Assembly: GCF_964656455.1 (NCBI RefSeq)
Contig: NC_135723.1
Location: 95,557,283 to 95,621,282, forward strand
Source: Halichoerus grypus
Lineage: Eukaryota; Chordata; Mammalia; Carnivora; Phocidae
DNA length: 64,000 nt
Reading direction: 5' to 3'
In this document: positions 11,863 to 22,829 of the stretch, piece by piece
Numbering within the stretch: the first letter of the stretch is position 1
Layout of the letters: each line of letters starts with the position of its first letter
Translations under genes and position numbers: made by a program
Notes under the pieces: model-generated
Told to the model about the DNA's origin: nothing
Databases searched by the model: none
The model's input: the letters and a program-made list of their open reading frames with translations, nothing else

Positions 11863-11961
11863 AAAGATTATGGCATCAGGGTTGACAGTGACCTAAGAAG
11901 ATACTATCTCAAGAGATTCCACCCCCAACTTAGCATAAGAATTATCTGAGACAATATAAAT

Positions 11962-12195
11962 AAGATGAAAACAGGGAGGCAAACCATAAGAAACTCTTCA
12001 CTCTAGGAAACAAACTAAGGGTTGGTGGAGGGGAGGTGGGTGGGGAGATGGGGCAACTGGGCGATGGGCATTAAGGAGGGCACTTGATGTAATGAGCACT
12101 GGATGTTATATGCAACTGATGAATCACTAATTCTACCCCTGAAACTAATAATACACTATATGTTAACTAAATTGAATTTCAATAAAAATTTTTTA
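11962..12195 (+). mobile_element. LINE-1 3' end just downstream of OR-a
   Basis: 5'-truncated LINE-1 3' UTR starting about 100 bp after the OR-a stop codon. It includes the G-rich stretch '...ggaggggaggtgggtggggag...' and '...gaatcactaattctacccctgaaact...', and ends in 'aataaaaattttttaaaaaa'. It may provide poly(A) signals for the receptor transcript. With the antisense element at 10588-10813 it leaves OR-a between two LINE-1 3' ends in opposite orientation. Confidence 0.85.
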
Positions 12196-12199
12196 AAAA

Positions 12200-13899
12200 A
12201 TAGAGCCATCTTCTGAACCACCACTTAGATCACTAATTCAATAGATGTGGGATGTATCCTAGAGATCTATATCTTCAAATATTACCAAATTGTGATGCAG
12301 CTGGTTCATGAACCAAGATTTGGAAGCTGCAGCTCTAGAACAATACCCTTTATAATATCTTCATCAAGCTATGGTCTAGCCTCATGCCTCCCAAAATGGT
12401 TTTCTCAAAACACTAGCTTCTCAAGGGCTTTAAAAATAAACTCTATGGTAAAGGGAGTTTGAAAATTATTGCATATTAGACGCCTTACTTTAGAGCTCAC
12501 AATTCATATTAGCATAGTGAAAACTAAAAATTTCTATGGTGAAGAAGATTTTTATTCCAATTTTTAACCAATGTTTTCAAAATTTATTTGATCACATAAA
12601 AATTTTTTCATAACACTAACAGTTTCCTGGGACAGAAAATCTTGATCTTGACTGACTCATTGTGAACACTTCCTGTTACCACCTTCTAGAGCAAAATTAT
12701 TTCTTTCCTGCAAGGTGAGCCTCTAAAGAGGATGTAGGTCTAAGCACAGTACCCCGAATCAGCCTGTGAGAATGTGTACTCTCTTTGGGTAAAGAAAGTG
12801 AGGGTCAGTGTCTCTCCTCATCACTGCTAGGTCATCTGGAGATAATGAATCCAATCCTCTGCTTCACCTTGGGTCAGCATTCCTAGTTACATTTCATGGG
12901 CTAACTTCATTCAATTTCACAACCTTCTATATCTGAGATTTAAAAATGTATACATGTCCCTGTTTACCCATTATACTCAATCTATTTTTTCTCTCCTTGA
13001 TTTGAAAGATAAAACCAAGTTTCTCACAGAAATCTGAGAGGATTTGCAAAAGCCACCACCTACATAGTGTATAAGCTTTAGAAAGAGTTCTCCAGTGTTG
13101 TGTTTAGAAAATAGAGATAGGGGAGAAGTTCTATAAGAGAATGGTCACAGGAAAGTACGCAATGAATGATGGATAAAAAGGAAATGAATAAAGGATAGAA
13201 TGCCCAAGGGGCTAGTTGATCCTTTGAAGATTAAAAAGGGAACAAAATAGGGAAAGTGCATGATTTATTATATGTTGGTTATTCCTGAAATGAATAAATC
13301 TAAAATGATAGCCTCACACCCAGGAATTTCCTGATACTCTGTACAGAATGCCATGTGGACTACTGCAATCTCAAAAGAAAAAGGGTTAAGTGAGCACTAA
13401 GGAACACATGCATAGTCCTCAGTGGCTCAATGGATCCTAGAGAAAGGGAAAAAAGGAAAGTCAAATCAACTTCTCTTAAAAAAAAAAAACAACCTTAGGG
13501 GCTTAAGTCTTGGTCATTAGTTTGGTAGGTCCATAAACTAGTTTTCTATCAATTAACCTGGAATTGATCAGAATGGTCAGGGCTTAGTGACCTTCACAAA
13601 ACTCACAAGATAATCATGGTTAACCCAGATGCCAATTTCAATCTTTATAATGAAGGATGTTTCTCCTCAGGGAAAGGAGTGCCTGTGTCCATTATTCAAG
13701 ATAGCCCAGTTCTCTTTTCAAAAATCTGAGAAATGAATAAAAAAATATATGACTCAAAGAGCCTAGCATCAGAGCAAATGAAATTGAATAATATAGAAGG
13801 GTATTTCTTTAAAACTGCAGAAAAACTCCCCCCAGTAGGTCACAATTCTCATAACGAACCTAGATGTCTATAACGAAGTTTCTATACCTTGGATATAAA
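12200..13899. other. Intergenic sequence between OR-a and duplication unit A
   Basis: No gene or clear repeat is visible. It contains short A runs, for example at 13479-13490. I could not recognise a counterpart in units A or B, so the left edge of the duplication probably lies near its right end. Confidence 0.4.
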
Positions 13900-14376
13900 T
13901 AATAACAAACACAGTAAAAATAAACTTTAACAAATTCTGCCTCTTTGTTTCCCTAGCTTTCAAGATTCCAAGTGAAACATTGAAAAAAACAATTGTTATT
14001 TTCCATCAATTATATGTGCTATGACTTTCTGAAGATATGTTCACCCTTGACTCAGATACTTATTTCATCAATCAAAAGACAACATTTCGCAAACCAATTA
14101 CTGAGGTAATTTACTTTGGGAAGTGTTTAAATGATCAGTGTATTGATTTTTATTCTACTTCCAAATAGAAATTATGTCCAAAATCTGGTGGACCGTGCTA
14201 TAATCACAAGCTATAAATGCAGGCTGAATTAAGGTCAGTGTTGATAGAAAATGCCCAATGCGGACAGATAATGTAAATATTGGAGAATATATGTATTGCA
14301 TTTAAGAGTTAACTATGTGTTATTTTCCTTTCTATACAGTTATGTTTTATATATGTTTATGTTTTACTCTGACCAC

Positions 14377-14476
14377 TTTTTTTTTTAAAGTAAGCTCTAT
14401 ACCCAACATGGGGCTTGAACTCATGACCCCAAAATTGAGACTCGCATGCTCTACAGACTGAGCCAGCCAGTTGCCC
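14377..14476 (-). mobile_element. Truncated older CAN-SINE
   Basis: Antisense SINE head only: a T-rich run, 'taagctctatacccaacatg', '...gagactcgcatgctctacagactgagccagccag'. An imperfect target duplication, 'tactctga(c/g)cac', flanks it at about 14364-14375 and 14478-14489. Unit B lacks it at the matching place near 31010, so it inserted after the duplication or was lost from B. Confidence 0.8.
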
Positions 14477-15177
14477 CTACTCTGAGCACGTTTAGAAGTT
14501 GTCCACAAGTTAAAGCAATGCTACCTTGATTTGCAATGGAAAACATGTAATTTTGAGATGATGCATTTCCCAAAGTTAAAGTTTGTTTGTTATCATAAAT
14601 ATTTATATTTAATTTTCTTATTATCTTAGTTCAAAGTTTTTACTTTTTTATAACAGATGGTCATACAGTAGATAAACTAGAGAACTATATCCTATTGTTT
14701 TCAAGATTTCAGTATGCTATTTTTTATATGTCAGTTTCTAGATTTCCACATTTTCTGCAAGTCACCTGAAACATAAAAAAAAGAAGGTCCCAGTATTTAT
14801 GGATTGCCTAGTGCGCACCAGGATTTTCACATGAGTAAGAGCCATTTTTGGTGTCCCTGAATGTGTGTTTCTTCCCATAATGGATATGTTCTCCAAATTT
14901 GATAATTGTGACCAGTTTTCCCCAAGTTTTCATGATAACCTCAGCAAGACACTGTAATGAGCTAATTAGTTTGTAAATCACATGATTGACTGTTAAGAGA
15001 TTTCCCAAATAACATTTTGGCCTCCTTACATCCAGTATAGGAAAACAGTGGAATACAAAGAAATATGACAACATCATAGGTAGAAAACATTCTCCCAATC
15101 CCAGAAGAGGCAGGAAGCTTCGAGGGGAAGCTGCCTTAGAGAGGGTTCTCTCCTCTCCTGCCCTGAGGAACTGGATC

Positions 15178-16030
15178 TGGAATCTCCTCACTTCAGAACA
15201 GAGATTAGAGAATACTTCCAAGGTTGACCTACTTGGGTGGTTTGTGCCCTAGAAAACCCCTCCTCAGACATGTTCTAATAAGCCCCACTGGGACATCTTG
15301 GCTCTCCTCGGACTCCCTATTCTGCTCCCTGTCTCCGTAACCTGCTCTCTCCAGCATCTCCACAGCTTGACTTGTTGCTTGGAATCAGCTGATTTTTCAG
15401 GGTCCTTTCTTCCCACCTCTGCTGCTCCACAAGGGGCCCAGATTACAGTGGGGAGAAGCCGAAGGACAGAGGGGAAGGCCGGGAACTTCTTCACCATTAC
15501 ACTGGTTCTGCTTCCTTATATGTTCACCTGAACCATCTGCAGATTTGGCGATTAGGGCAGTGCTGGGATTCATGAAATCCAAATAATGCCCAGTATTCAG
15601 GGACTGTAATGACTGATGTCTCAGAGGTGTGTTCTGTGGCTGGCTGTGTTGTCTAATCGTGGGTCCTGCTGGGGATGAGAGCAGAAATAGAGAACTGCTT
15701 TGTCTGTCCTTCCCAGTGGAGGTGGGCATGCATGCATCTCACAGCCCACCCCTCCAGTGAGCCCTCAGGTGCTACCAACTAGGTTGAGGTCATCAGAGAA
15801 TAAAAGCTCCTTTTCTGAGGACTCTGCCACATTTTTGATCAGGCACAGAAGTGAGGGTTCTTCAGCTCCCACAGAAGCTCCCAGAAAGCAGGATCCTGCC
15901 CAACTTCAGGTGCTTTTCCCTTCTGAGGTCCTTGAGTCCAAATGTGGGAGCTAACCAGGTTACCTTATTATACTATATCATTAATTCCTGTTAGACGTGT
16001 GGTAGCACCTACTCTTTTGTGGACTATCAC
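15178..16030. repeat. Near-identical 853-bp patch, copy A
   Basis: Matches 31946-32798 at a constant offset of 16768 with only 6 substitutions and no gaps. The flanking paralogous DNA looks about 65-80% identical and is broken by indels. It lies 5.8-6.7 kb upstream of OR-b. It has no recognisable protein. The four overlapping open frames on both strands (77-110 codons) have no known motif, and their sharing between copies only reflects the DNA identity. It contains 'gagaataaaagctcctttt' near 15798-15816. Possible identities are an OR regulatory or upstream exon region, or an unrecognised retroelement. The sharp edges suggest recent gene conversion. Confidence 0.85.
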
Positions 16031-16302
16031 TTTGTTTGTGCCAATCTTTATTTAAGTGTTGGAAAGAGAAATAGTCTGTGTTAATGTTAAACATATATGC
16101 TCATCTTTCACATTCTGTATGAATAGTTTCAGCGGAAATTCAGATGTACATTTTATGGACAAATTATATAAAGGCGTTTAGGATTTGGTTGATTTGTTTC
16201 ATTGGTGGAACATCCATGTGATAGACATTTACTTGAAAAAGATGACACTAACAAAAGGAGTGGGTAATTTCTGTGTCATGGATTTATATAGAACATAAGG
16301 AG

Positions 16303-16490
16303 GGGCGCCTGGGTGGCTCAGCTCAGTTGTGTCTGACTCTTGATTTCGGCTCAGGTCATGATTTCAAGGTTGTGAGATTGAGCCCTGCATCAGGCTCTGC
16401 ACTGGGTGTGGTGCCAGCCTAAGATTCTCTCTCCCTCTCCCTCTGCCCCACTCATACTTTCTCTCTTTCTTTCTCTCTCAAAATGATAGA
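16303..16490 (+). mobile_element. CAN-SINE with a GATA-repeat tail
   Basis: Carnivore SINE with a tRNA-like head ('ggggcgcctgggtggctcag') and a CT-rich body, lacking the usual long A tail. The tail is replaced by a GATA microsatellite that follows immediately. An imperfect target duplication, 'tagaacata(a/t)gg', is seen before 16301 and at about 16544-16554. Confidence 0.88.
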
Positions 16491-16492
16491 TT

Positions 16493-16539
<47 letters not shown>

Positions 16540-16547
16540 TAGATAGA
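16493..16547 (+). repeat. (GATA)n microsatellite
   Basis: About 12 units of GATA/ATAG grown from the SINE tail and its target duplication. Such loci are usually length-polymorphic. The antisense reading gives a run of YLSI, which is not a real protein. Confidence 0.95.
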
Positions 16548-17461
16548 ACATATGGAATAATCTTCCTATCCAAAGAAAATTACAGTAGGTTATATTATAG
16601 AATGATGTTATATCAGGAAAATTAACATGTTGGTTATTGTATAAATTATGCATTTACTTAATGTCAAACATAGGCACAGTTCATACTAAATCTATGAGAT
16701 ATTTATTGCAATGGAAACCAAGCGGATACTAAATCTATGTCATATGCTTATGTTTCATTAAGCTTAGCATTAAGGACATTTAGAATGTATTCAATAAATA
16801 TGTGTAAATGTTAGATTTTTCATAGCTTGGAAGATTAGTTTTTATAGTGAGGATGGGAAAAGTATAGAAAGGGGACCAAGGTGTTAGGTGCTGGTGTGTG
16901 AGGTGGGAGGAGGATGACATACTCAATAATACTTTAAATTTTCTTTTTATAGGATTCTTTTTTTTTTTGCTTAATGTATATCTTTTTATTTATCACTGCT
17001 CTTTCTCCTGAGGCACATTTTTACAAGAAAATCTTCACAAAGCTCAGTACCATCGACCTGCTTCACTATGTGCTTCCACAGTGCCTGGTACATAGGAAGC
17101 ACTCAAGAGTATGATCAACTATTAACCTTTAACAGATTCTTGAATAGGCTATCATTACATGGAACTGACACTCAGTTCTTTACGGTTCACAATAGTTCTT
17201 CCATCCAGAAAAATCACTTATCCTATCAACCCTTATCCCATAAGACAACTTGGCAAAGTCTTGGCTTATAACTATAGAAGCAATAAGATAAATTAGTTTT
17301 CAGTTTTTCCTTGCTACTTGTAGGTAAGCAGCCCTACAGTTCAGTGGAGCTATAGATTCACAATAAGTGATTACTTTAGAAATTCTGCTTCACCCAACTC
17401 CACTACTTTAGAAGAGAACTTGCCAGCTCACCACCCTTCAACATTTACTTTTTGAAACATA

Positions 17462-17728
17462 GCTTCCATTGAGTTCTGATGTTTATATAGGAAATGATTT
17501 CCTTCTTAGATATTTATTCTAGAGCTTTAGTTTTGCCTGATTATTTATTAGCTTCCATTGAGTTCTGATGTTTATATAGGAAATGATTTCCTTCTTAGAT
17601 ATTTATTCTAGAACTTTAGTTTTGCCTGATTATTTATTAGCTTCCATTGAGTTCTGATGTTTATATAGGAAATGATTTCCTTCTTAGATATTTATTCTAG
17701 AACTTTAGTTTTGCCTGATTATTTATTA
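17462..17728 (+). repeat. 89-bp tandem repeat, three copies
   Basis: Three head-to-tail copies of an 89-bp unit begin at 17462, 17551 and 17640. Copies 2 and 3 are identical, and copy 1 differs at a single base (agag/agaa). The corresponding place in unit B (about 35510-35610) has only one diverged copy, so the expansion is specific to unit A and recent. No open frame or known motif is present. Confidence 0.93.
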
Positions 17729-18184
17729 ACCAGACAACCAAAGTTTACCACTTTTGAAATTCTGAAATTGTACATATATAAACTTATGTACATCTCTGTG
17801 CCCAAAGGTGACATTTGGACCTGGAACCCATCACAGTGTTGAGCCACTACCTTAACTCCCCCAGCCCAGAAGAAATTTAATCTGTTTGCCTTTCATTTGA
17901 TTGTTTTTAACTGATACATGTCATATAGGTATCAAAGAAAATTTTAAAAAATAGATAAAGGAGAAGTATATTCAGAATTTAATTGTTTAAAACACTTTGT
18001 AAATCCTTCAGTTAGTCTTATCAAATTTTTAAAAATCGATTTTAATACATATCTCCACGGGTGCAATTGTTCTAAATTGTTATACTTTACTTCCTTTGGG
18101 AGGAATGGGCTGAACTTGACAGGATTATAGTAGAATATATTTTAAAAGAAATCAAATCTAATATAAAGAAATCAATTGTTAGAT

Positions 18185-18245
18185 GTTTATTCATTTGTAT
18201 TCATTTATTTGTCCCTTTGACAAATGTTTATTAACTGTCAGGGTA
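18185..18245 (+). repeat. Short ancient repeat (L2/MIR-like end)
   Basis: The sequence 'attcatttatttgtcccttt...aaatgtttattaac' resembles the common 'attcattcattcaacaaatatttatt' end of ancient mammalian repeats. The unit B counterpart at 36010-36065 has the same feature, so it predates the duplication. Confidence 0.45.
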
Positions 18246-19559
18246 TAAAAATTAACAAGCCTATTCCACTGCTTTAAAAGAAATCAAATTTGAAACAGAG
18301 CTACTGTACTGAAAGAATATTAATGTACCCCGGCCTCCTTTTTATTTGGCTTTAAATTTAGCTGTCAAAAAGCCATGGTTTGTACTCTATTTTTTTTTTC
18401 ATTTATGTTTTCATGTTGAGGGAATAAAGGAAAATTGGGAAAAGGAATTACTATTTTATAAGTGGGTAGCTTTGAATGTATCCATATCCATGTATTTTCC
18501 TATGCCTATGTGTTTAAAAAACAAATTTAGAAGATTTGTTAAGCATAGAAATTGTTAATATTAACCTAAAATCAAATAAACCCTGGTCATATGTGAAGAA
18601 TTTTTAATATATTATTTAAATTACTTCTATGTCCAGATGATTTGATAATTTATCAATAATGTTTATAAGAAAACAGATACCTCATCTGTTGCTGTTAGGA
18701 AGGGTTCTGTTTCTTTTCCTGCATCTTGCTTCAGTGAGGTTACCCGAGTCTAGGGTCTGGTCCTCACTTTTAGGTCCAGCTTTGGAAATCTATTCAGGAA
18801 CTCTATCATGGCACCCAAAGCACAATGGGATAGTGCATAAACCAAAGTATCTAAATGTTCGTTTACTTAAAACTCAAGATGAGACTACATAATAAGCAAA
18901 GAACTTTGCTGTTCAACACATTCCTTCTTTGTGGAAATATCTACTCAGAAAGATAATTTATTACCTAATGTTTTGATTGGTGAACATGAAATCAAAGCAA
19001 GAGAGGCTAATCAGAGATCTTTCTGAATAGGGGTGCTGGTCACCCACGCCATCCCTCTAGGCTGTAGACATAGAATCACCAGGTGACTAGGATCATTGTG
19101 ACGATTGGTCAGGCTTCCTGTCCCCGAAGGTCATTAAAGATGCACAGACAAATGCTGCCTCTCTGACCTTGTGTCTATGCTCCATATTGATCATCTCCTT
19201 TCTTTCCCCCACAGTCTTTCCCCAGACAGGTGGCCCACACACCTGACTACAATTGGCTCACTATCACATCCTCCTGCTCTTCCTCCCTGAGATTGCATCA
19301 AAGCACCCTGACTGGACATTTGGAGGCTCCCAAAACTCTCCAGTCAAATATTTACTGATACTCTCTTGTTTATCAAGTCTATGATAAAATTTATAGGCCA
19401 AGTATTTTATCACTAATTTGTTGATGTGTCCATTTCTCAATAGGCAAACTGAATTACCAATGTGTCAATAATTTGATTCTATTAGCTACTTATAAAGTGT
19501 GCTGCAGTCAGCCACTATTTTTTGGTTTAAATAGAATTTCTTATGTTTTGGGTTTCAGT

Positions 19560-21352
19560 TAAAATGCATGTTACAAACATGAAGGATTGAATTAACAGCA
19601 TCATGTTGTACCTGACATCCCCAGTACTTATTTTATAATGGAAATTACACCTTTTGACCACCTTCGTCCAATTCCCTCTCCACCTACCCACCTCCTGTGG
19701 TGATCAGATTGTTTTTCCCTATGAGTTTGGTTTCGTTTGTTTATTTGTTGTAGATCCCACATATAAGTAAGATCATACAGTATTTGCTTTCTCTGTCTGA
19801 TTTATTTCACTTAGCATAATGCTCTCATGTTGTTGTGAATGGCAGGATTTCTTCCTTTTTATGGCTGAATAATAATAATAATAATCTATTTATCCATCGG
19901 TGGGTACTTTGGTTGTTTCCATGTCTTGGCTATTATAAGTAATGCTGCAATGAATATGGGGGTGCAAATAGCTCTTCTGCATAGTGTTCTCTTTCACGTA
20001 TATTCCTAGAAGTGGAGTTGCTGGATCATGTAGTAATACTATCTTTAATTTTTAAGGAACCTCCATACTATTTTCTTTAGTGGATGCACCAATTTACATT
20101 CCTACTAACAAGACACAAGGGCTCCCTCCTCCAGCATTTGTTAACTCCTGTCTTTCTGATGTTTGCCATTCTGACAGGTGTGAAGAGCTATCATACTATG
20201 GGTTTAATTTGCATTTCTCTTATGATTAGTGATATTGAGAACCTTTTCATGTATTTGTTGGCTAACTGTATGTCATCTTTGAAAAAAATGTCTATTCAGT
20301 TACTTTGCCCATTTTGATTTGATTATTGGGAGGTTTTTTGGTTTTTGTAGTTGTTTTTGCTACTGAGATGTATTAGTTCTTCATATATTTTGGATATTAA
20401 CCCCTCATCAAATATATGGTTTGCAAATATTTTTTTCCCTTTTCATAGGTTGTCTTCATTTTGTTGATCGTTTCTTCTGCTGTGTAGGAGCTTTTTAGTT
20501 TGATATAATCCCACTTGTTTATTTTTTATTTTGTTGCTTGTGCTTTAGGTGTTATATTTAAAAAATCATTCCCGGGGTGCCTGAGTGGCTCAGTCAGTTA
20601 AGCGCTAGATTCATGATTTCAGGTCAGGTCATGATCTCGGGGTCCGGAGATTGAGCCCTGCACTGGGCTCCACGCTCAGCCAGGAGTCTGCTTGAGATTC
20701 TCTCCCTCTCTTTCTGTCCCTCCCCCTACTTGCACACCCTCTGTCTCTAAAATAAATAAATAAATAAATCTTCTTAAAAAAATCATTGCCAAAACATGTC
20801 AAGGAGCTTTTTCCCTATGTTCCTTCTAGGAATTTTATGGTTTGGGGTCTTATATTTAGGTCTTTCATCCATTTTGAGTTAATTTTTGTGAGCAGTGTGA
20901 GGTAGGGGTCTAGTTTCATTCTTTTACATGTGAATATCCTATTATTCCAGCACCATTTATTGAAGAGAGTGTCTTTTCCCCATTGAGTTTTCTTGGCTCC
21001 ATTGTCAAATATTAGTGGATCATATTTGTATGAGTTTATTTCTGGGCTCTTGATTCTTTTTCACTGATCTGTGTGTCTTTTTTTATAATTGTATCATATT
21101 GTTTTGATTACTACAGCTTTAATATATAGCTTGAAATCAAGAAGGGTAATGACTTTTGCTTTCTTCTTTCTCAGAATTACTTTGATTATTCAAGGTCTTT
21201 TGGGGTCCCTTAAATTTTTTGAATTTTTTTCCTACTTTTATAAAAATGTTGTTGGAATTTTGACAGGGATTGCATTGAATCTATAGATGGCTTTGAGTAG
21301 TATGGACATTTTAACAATATTAATTCTTCTAATCCATGAACATGGGATTTAG
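19560..21352 (-). mobile_element. LINE-1 (3' UTR and ORF2 part), antisense, unit A only
   Basis: About 1.6 kb of LINE-1 read on the - strand, from the 3' UTR at the left to ORF2 at the right, interrupted by a SINE at 20574-20780. It includes antisense ORF2 phrases such as 'gctggatcatgtagtaatac' and 'ttccagcaccatttattgaag'. No open ORF2 frame survives. It lies between the near-identical patch and the OR-b coding exon, and unit B lacks it, so the leader-to-coding distance differs between units. Confidence 0.85.
20574..20780 (+). mobile_element. CAN-SINE nested in a LINE-1
   Basis: Full-length SINE ending in 'aaataaataaataaataaatc'. The target duplication 'aaaaaatcatt(c/g)cc' appears before 20574 and at about 20776-20790. 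It interrupts the LINE-1 at 19560-21352 and is therefore younger. Confidence 0.92.
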
Positions 21353-21667
21353 ATTCTGAGAGTAACTCAATCATGATTTCAGCTGAAATAAGTAAAATTG
21401 TTTTCTTTTCCAGGACCACTCTAATTGAAAGCTCCTCTGTTACTGATTATTTCTGCTATACAGTAATTCTCTTACAGATTCGTACATATGTAGCTCTGAG
21501 ACAATCCATATTTCCTGATTATTTTTTATTCCATCGCAGTATCAATGGCTCAATATAGGTAATCACTGGTGACATATTCCCTTCTATAAAACTAGATGTC
21601 AGATTAAGAATTTAGCTTAAAGACAGACTCTTAATTTAAATTTGTTTACATAGGTAAATCAATCTAT

Positions 21668-21713
21668 CTTTCTTTCTCTCTTTCTCTTTCCTATTTTCCT
21701 TCCTTCCTTCTTT
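21668..21713 (+). repeat. Pyrimidine-rich microsatellite upstream of OR-b
   Basis: An irregular (TCTT)/(CTTC) run at about 130-180 bp before the OR-b start codon. It is a simple repeat, and unit B lacks a long equivalent. Confidence 0.7.
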
Positions 21714-21824
21714 ATAATTCAGTGAGGTCTTAAAGTTGTTTCCTAATAATTTTGCACACAACAAAAATTTATGAAACAATAAATAAAAGAGTTGTTTTAC
21801 AATAATTGTGTCAATAGCTATCTG

Positions 21825-21840
21825 GTTCTCTCTTTAATAG
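21825..21840 (+). promoter_or_regulatory. Splice acceptor of the OR-b coding exon
   Basis: 'ggttctctctttaatag' gives a good pyrimidine tract with AG at 21839-21840, 4 bases before the ATG at 21845, the same spacing as at OR-a and OR-c. Confidence 0.7.
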
Positions 21841-21844
21841 TAAA

Positions 21845-22786
21845 ATGGAGAAAAATCAAACAATGGTTATAGAATTCATCCTATTAGGATTTCATCTTGG
21901 CCTGAAGATGCACATATTCCTTTTTGGGCTCTTCTCCCTCTTCTACACCTTCACCCTGCTGGGGAACGGGTTCATCCTGGGGCTCATCTGGCTGGACTCC
22001 CGACTGCACACCCCCATGTACTTCTTCCTCTCCCACCTGGCCATCGTCGACATAGCCTATGCCTGCAACACCGTGCCCTGGATGTTGGTGAACCTCCTGA
22101 AGCCAGACAAGCCCATCTCCTTTGCTGGCTGCTTGACACAGACCTTTCTCTTTTTGACATTTGCTGTCACAGAATGTCTTCTCCTAGTGGTGATGTCCTA
22201 TGATTGGTATGTGGCCATCTGCCACCCCCTCCGATATTCTGCCATCATGAGTTGGAGGGTCTGCATCACCCTGGTGGTGACTTCCTGGGCATGTGGCTCC
22301 CTGCTGGCCCTGGTCCATGTGAGCCTCATCCTGAGGCTGCCCTTCTGTGGGCCTCATGAAATCAACCACTTCTTCTGTGAAATCCTGTCTGTCCTCAAGT
22401 TGGCCTGTGCTGACACCTGGCTCAACCAAGTGGTCATCTTTGTTGCCTGTATGTTTATCTTAGTCGGGCCCTTCTGCTTGGTTCTGGTGTCCTACTCACG
22501 CATCCTGTTTGCCATCCTGAGGATCCAGTCCGGGGAGGGCCGCAGAAAGGCCTTCTCCACCTGTTCCTCCCACCTCTGTGTGGTGGGGCTCTTCTTTGGC
22601 AGTGCCATTGTCGTGTACATGGCCCCCAAATCCCGCCACCCTGAGGAACAGCAGAAGATCCTTTTCTTGTTTTACAGTCTTTTTAACCCTACGCTGAACC
22701 CTCTGATCTACAGTTTGAGAAATGCAGAGGTCAAGAGTGCCCTGAGGAGAGTGCTGTACAAGGAAAGTCATTCCCAATTGGAGTGA
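21845..22786 (+). CDS. OR2A-like: Olfactory receptor OR2A-like (OR-b), open frame with altered DRY
   Basis: The single exon encodes 313 residues with full olfactory receptor architecture: N-glycosylation at N4 (NQT), GN in TM1, LHTPMYFFLS at 54-63, three loop cysteines, KAFSTCSSHL and NPLIYSLRN, and the C-terminal tail KESHSQLE. Two changes are odd. Residue 121 of the DRY motif is tryptophan (TGG at 22205-22207) where OR-a and OR-c have arginine (CGG), a CpG-type C-to-T change. Residue 79 is tryptophan where both others have glutamine. The DRY arginine contacts the G protein in class A GPCRs, so this receptor may signal poorly, and it may be an early pseudogene despite its intact frame. It is most similar to OR-c, with which it shares unit structure and the end of the protein. 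The ATG follows a splice acceptor by 4 bases. Confidence 0.9.
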   Translation: MEKNQTMVIEFILLGFHLGLKMHIFLFGLFSLFYTFTLLGNGFILGLIWLDSRLHTPMYFFLSHLAIVDIAYACNTVPWMLVNLLKPDKPISFAGCLTQTFLFLTFAVTECLLLVVMSYDWYVAICHPLRYSAIMSWRVCITLVVTSWACGSLLALVHVSLILRLPFCGPHEINHFFCEILSVLKLACADTWLNQVVIFVACMFILVGPFCLVLVSYSRILFAILRIQSGEGRRKAFSTCSSHLCVVGLFFGSAIVVYMAPKSRHPEEQQKILFLFYSLFNPTLNPLIYSLRNAEVKSALRRVLYKESHSQLE

Positions 22787-22829
22787 CATTGGAATCACCA
22801 GCCTAAGAGTTTGATTGCTGCCTAAATCC

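Noticed and set aside
15264..15954. Four open frames (77-110 codons) that are also present in the copy at 32032-32722
   Set aside because: Conservation of the frames only reflects the 99% DNA identity of the block. They overlap on opposite strands and show no known domain.
17462..17728. Possible CRISPR-like direct repeats
   Set aside because: Three contiguous 89-bp copies without spacers, in a mammalian genome: an ordinary tandem duplication.
22184..22798. - strand frames of 81 and 100 codons inside the OR-b exon (also 39763-40418 in OR-c)
   Set aside because: Antisense shadows of the receptor coding sequence.
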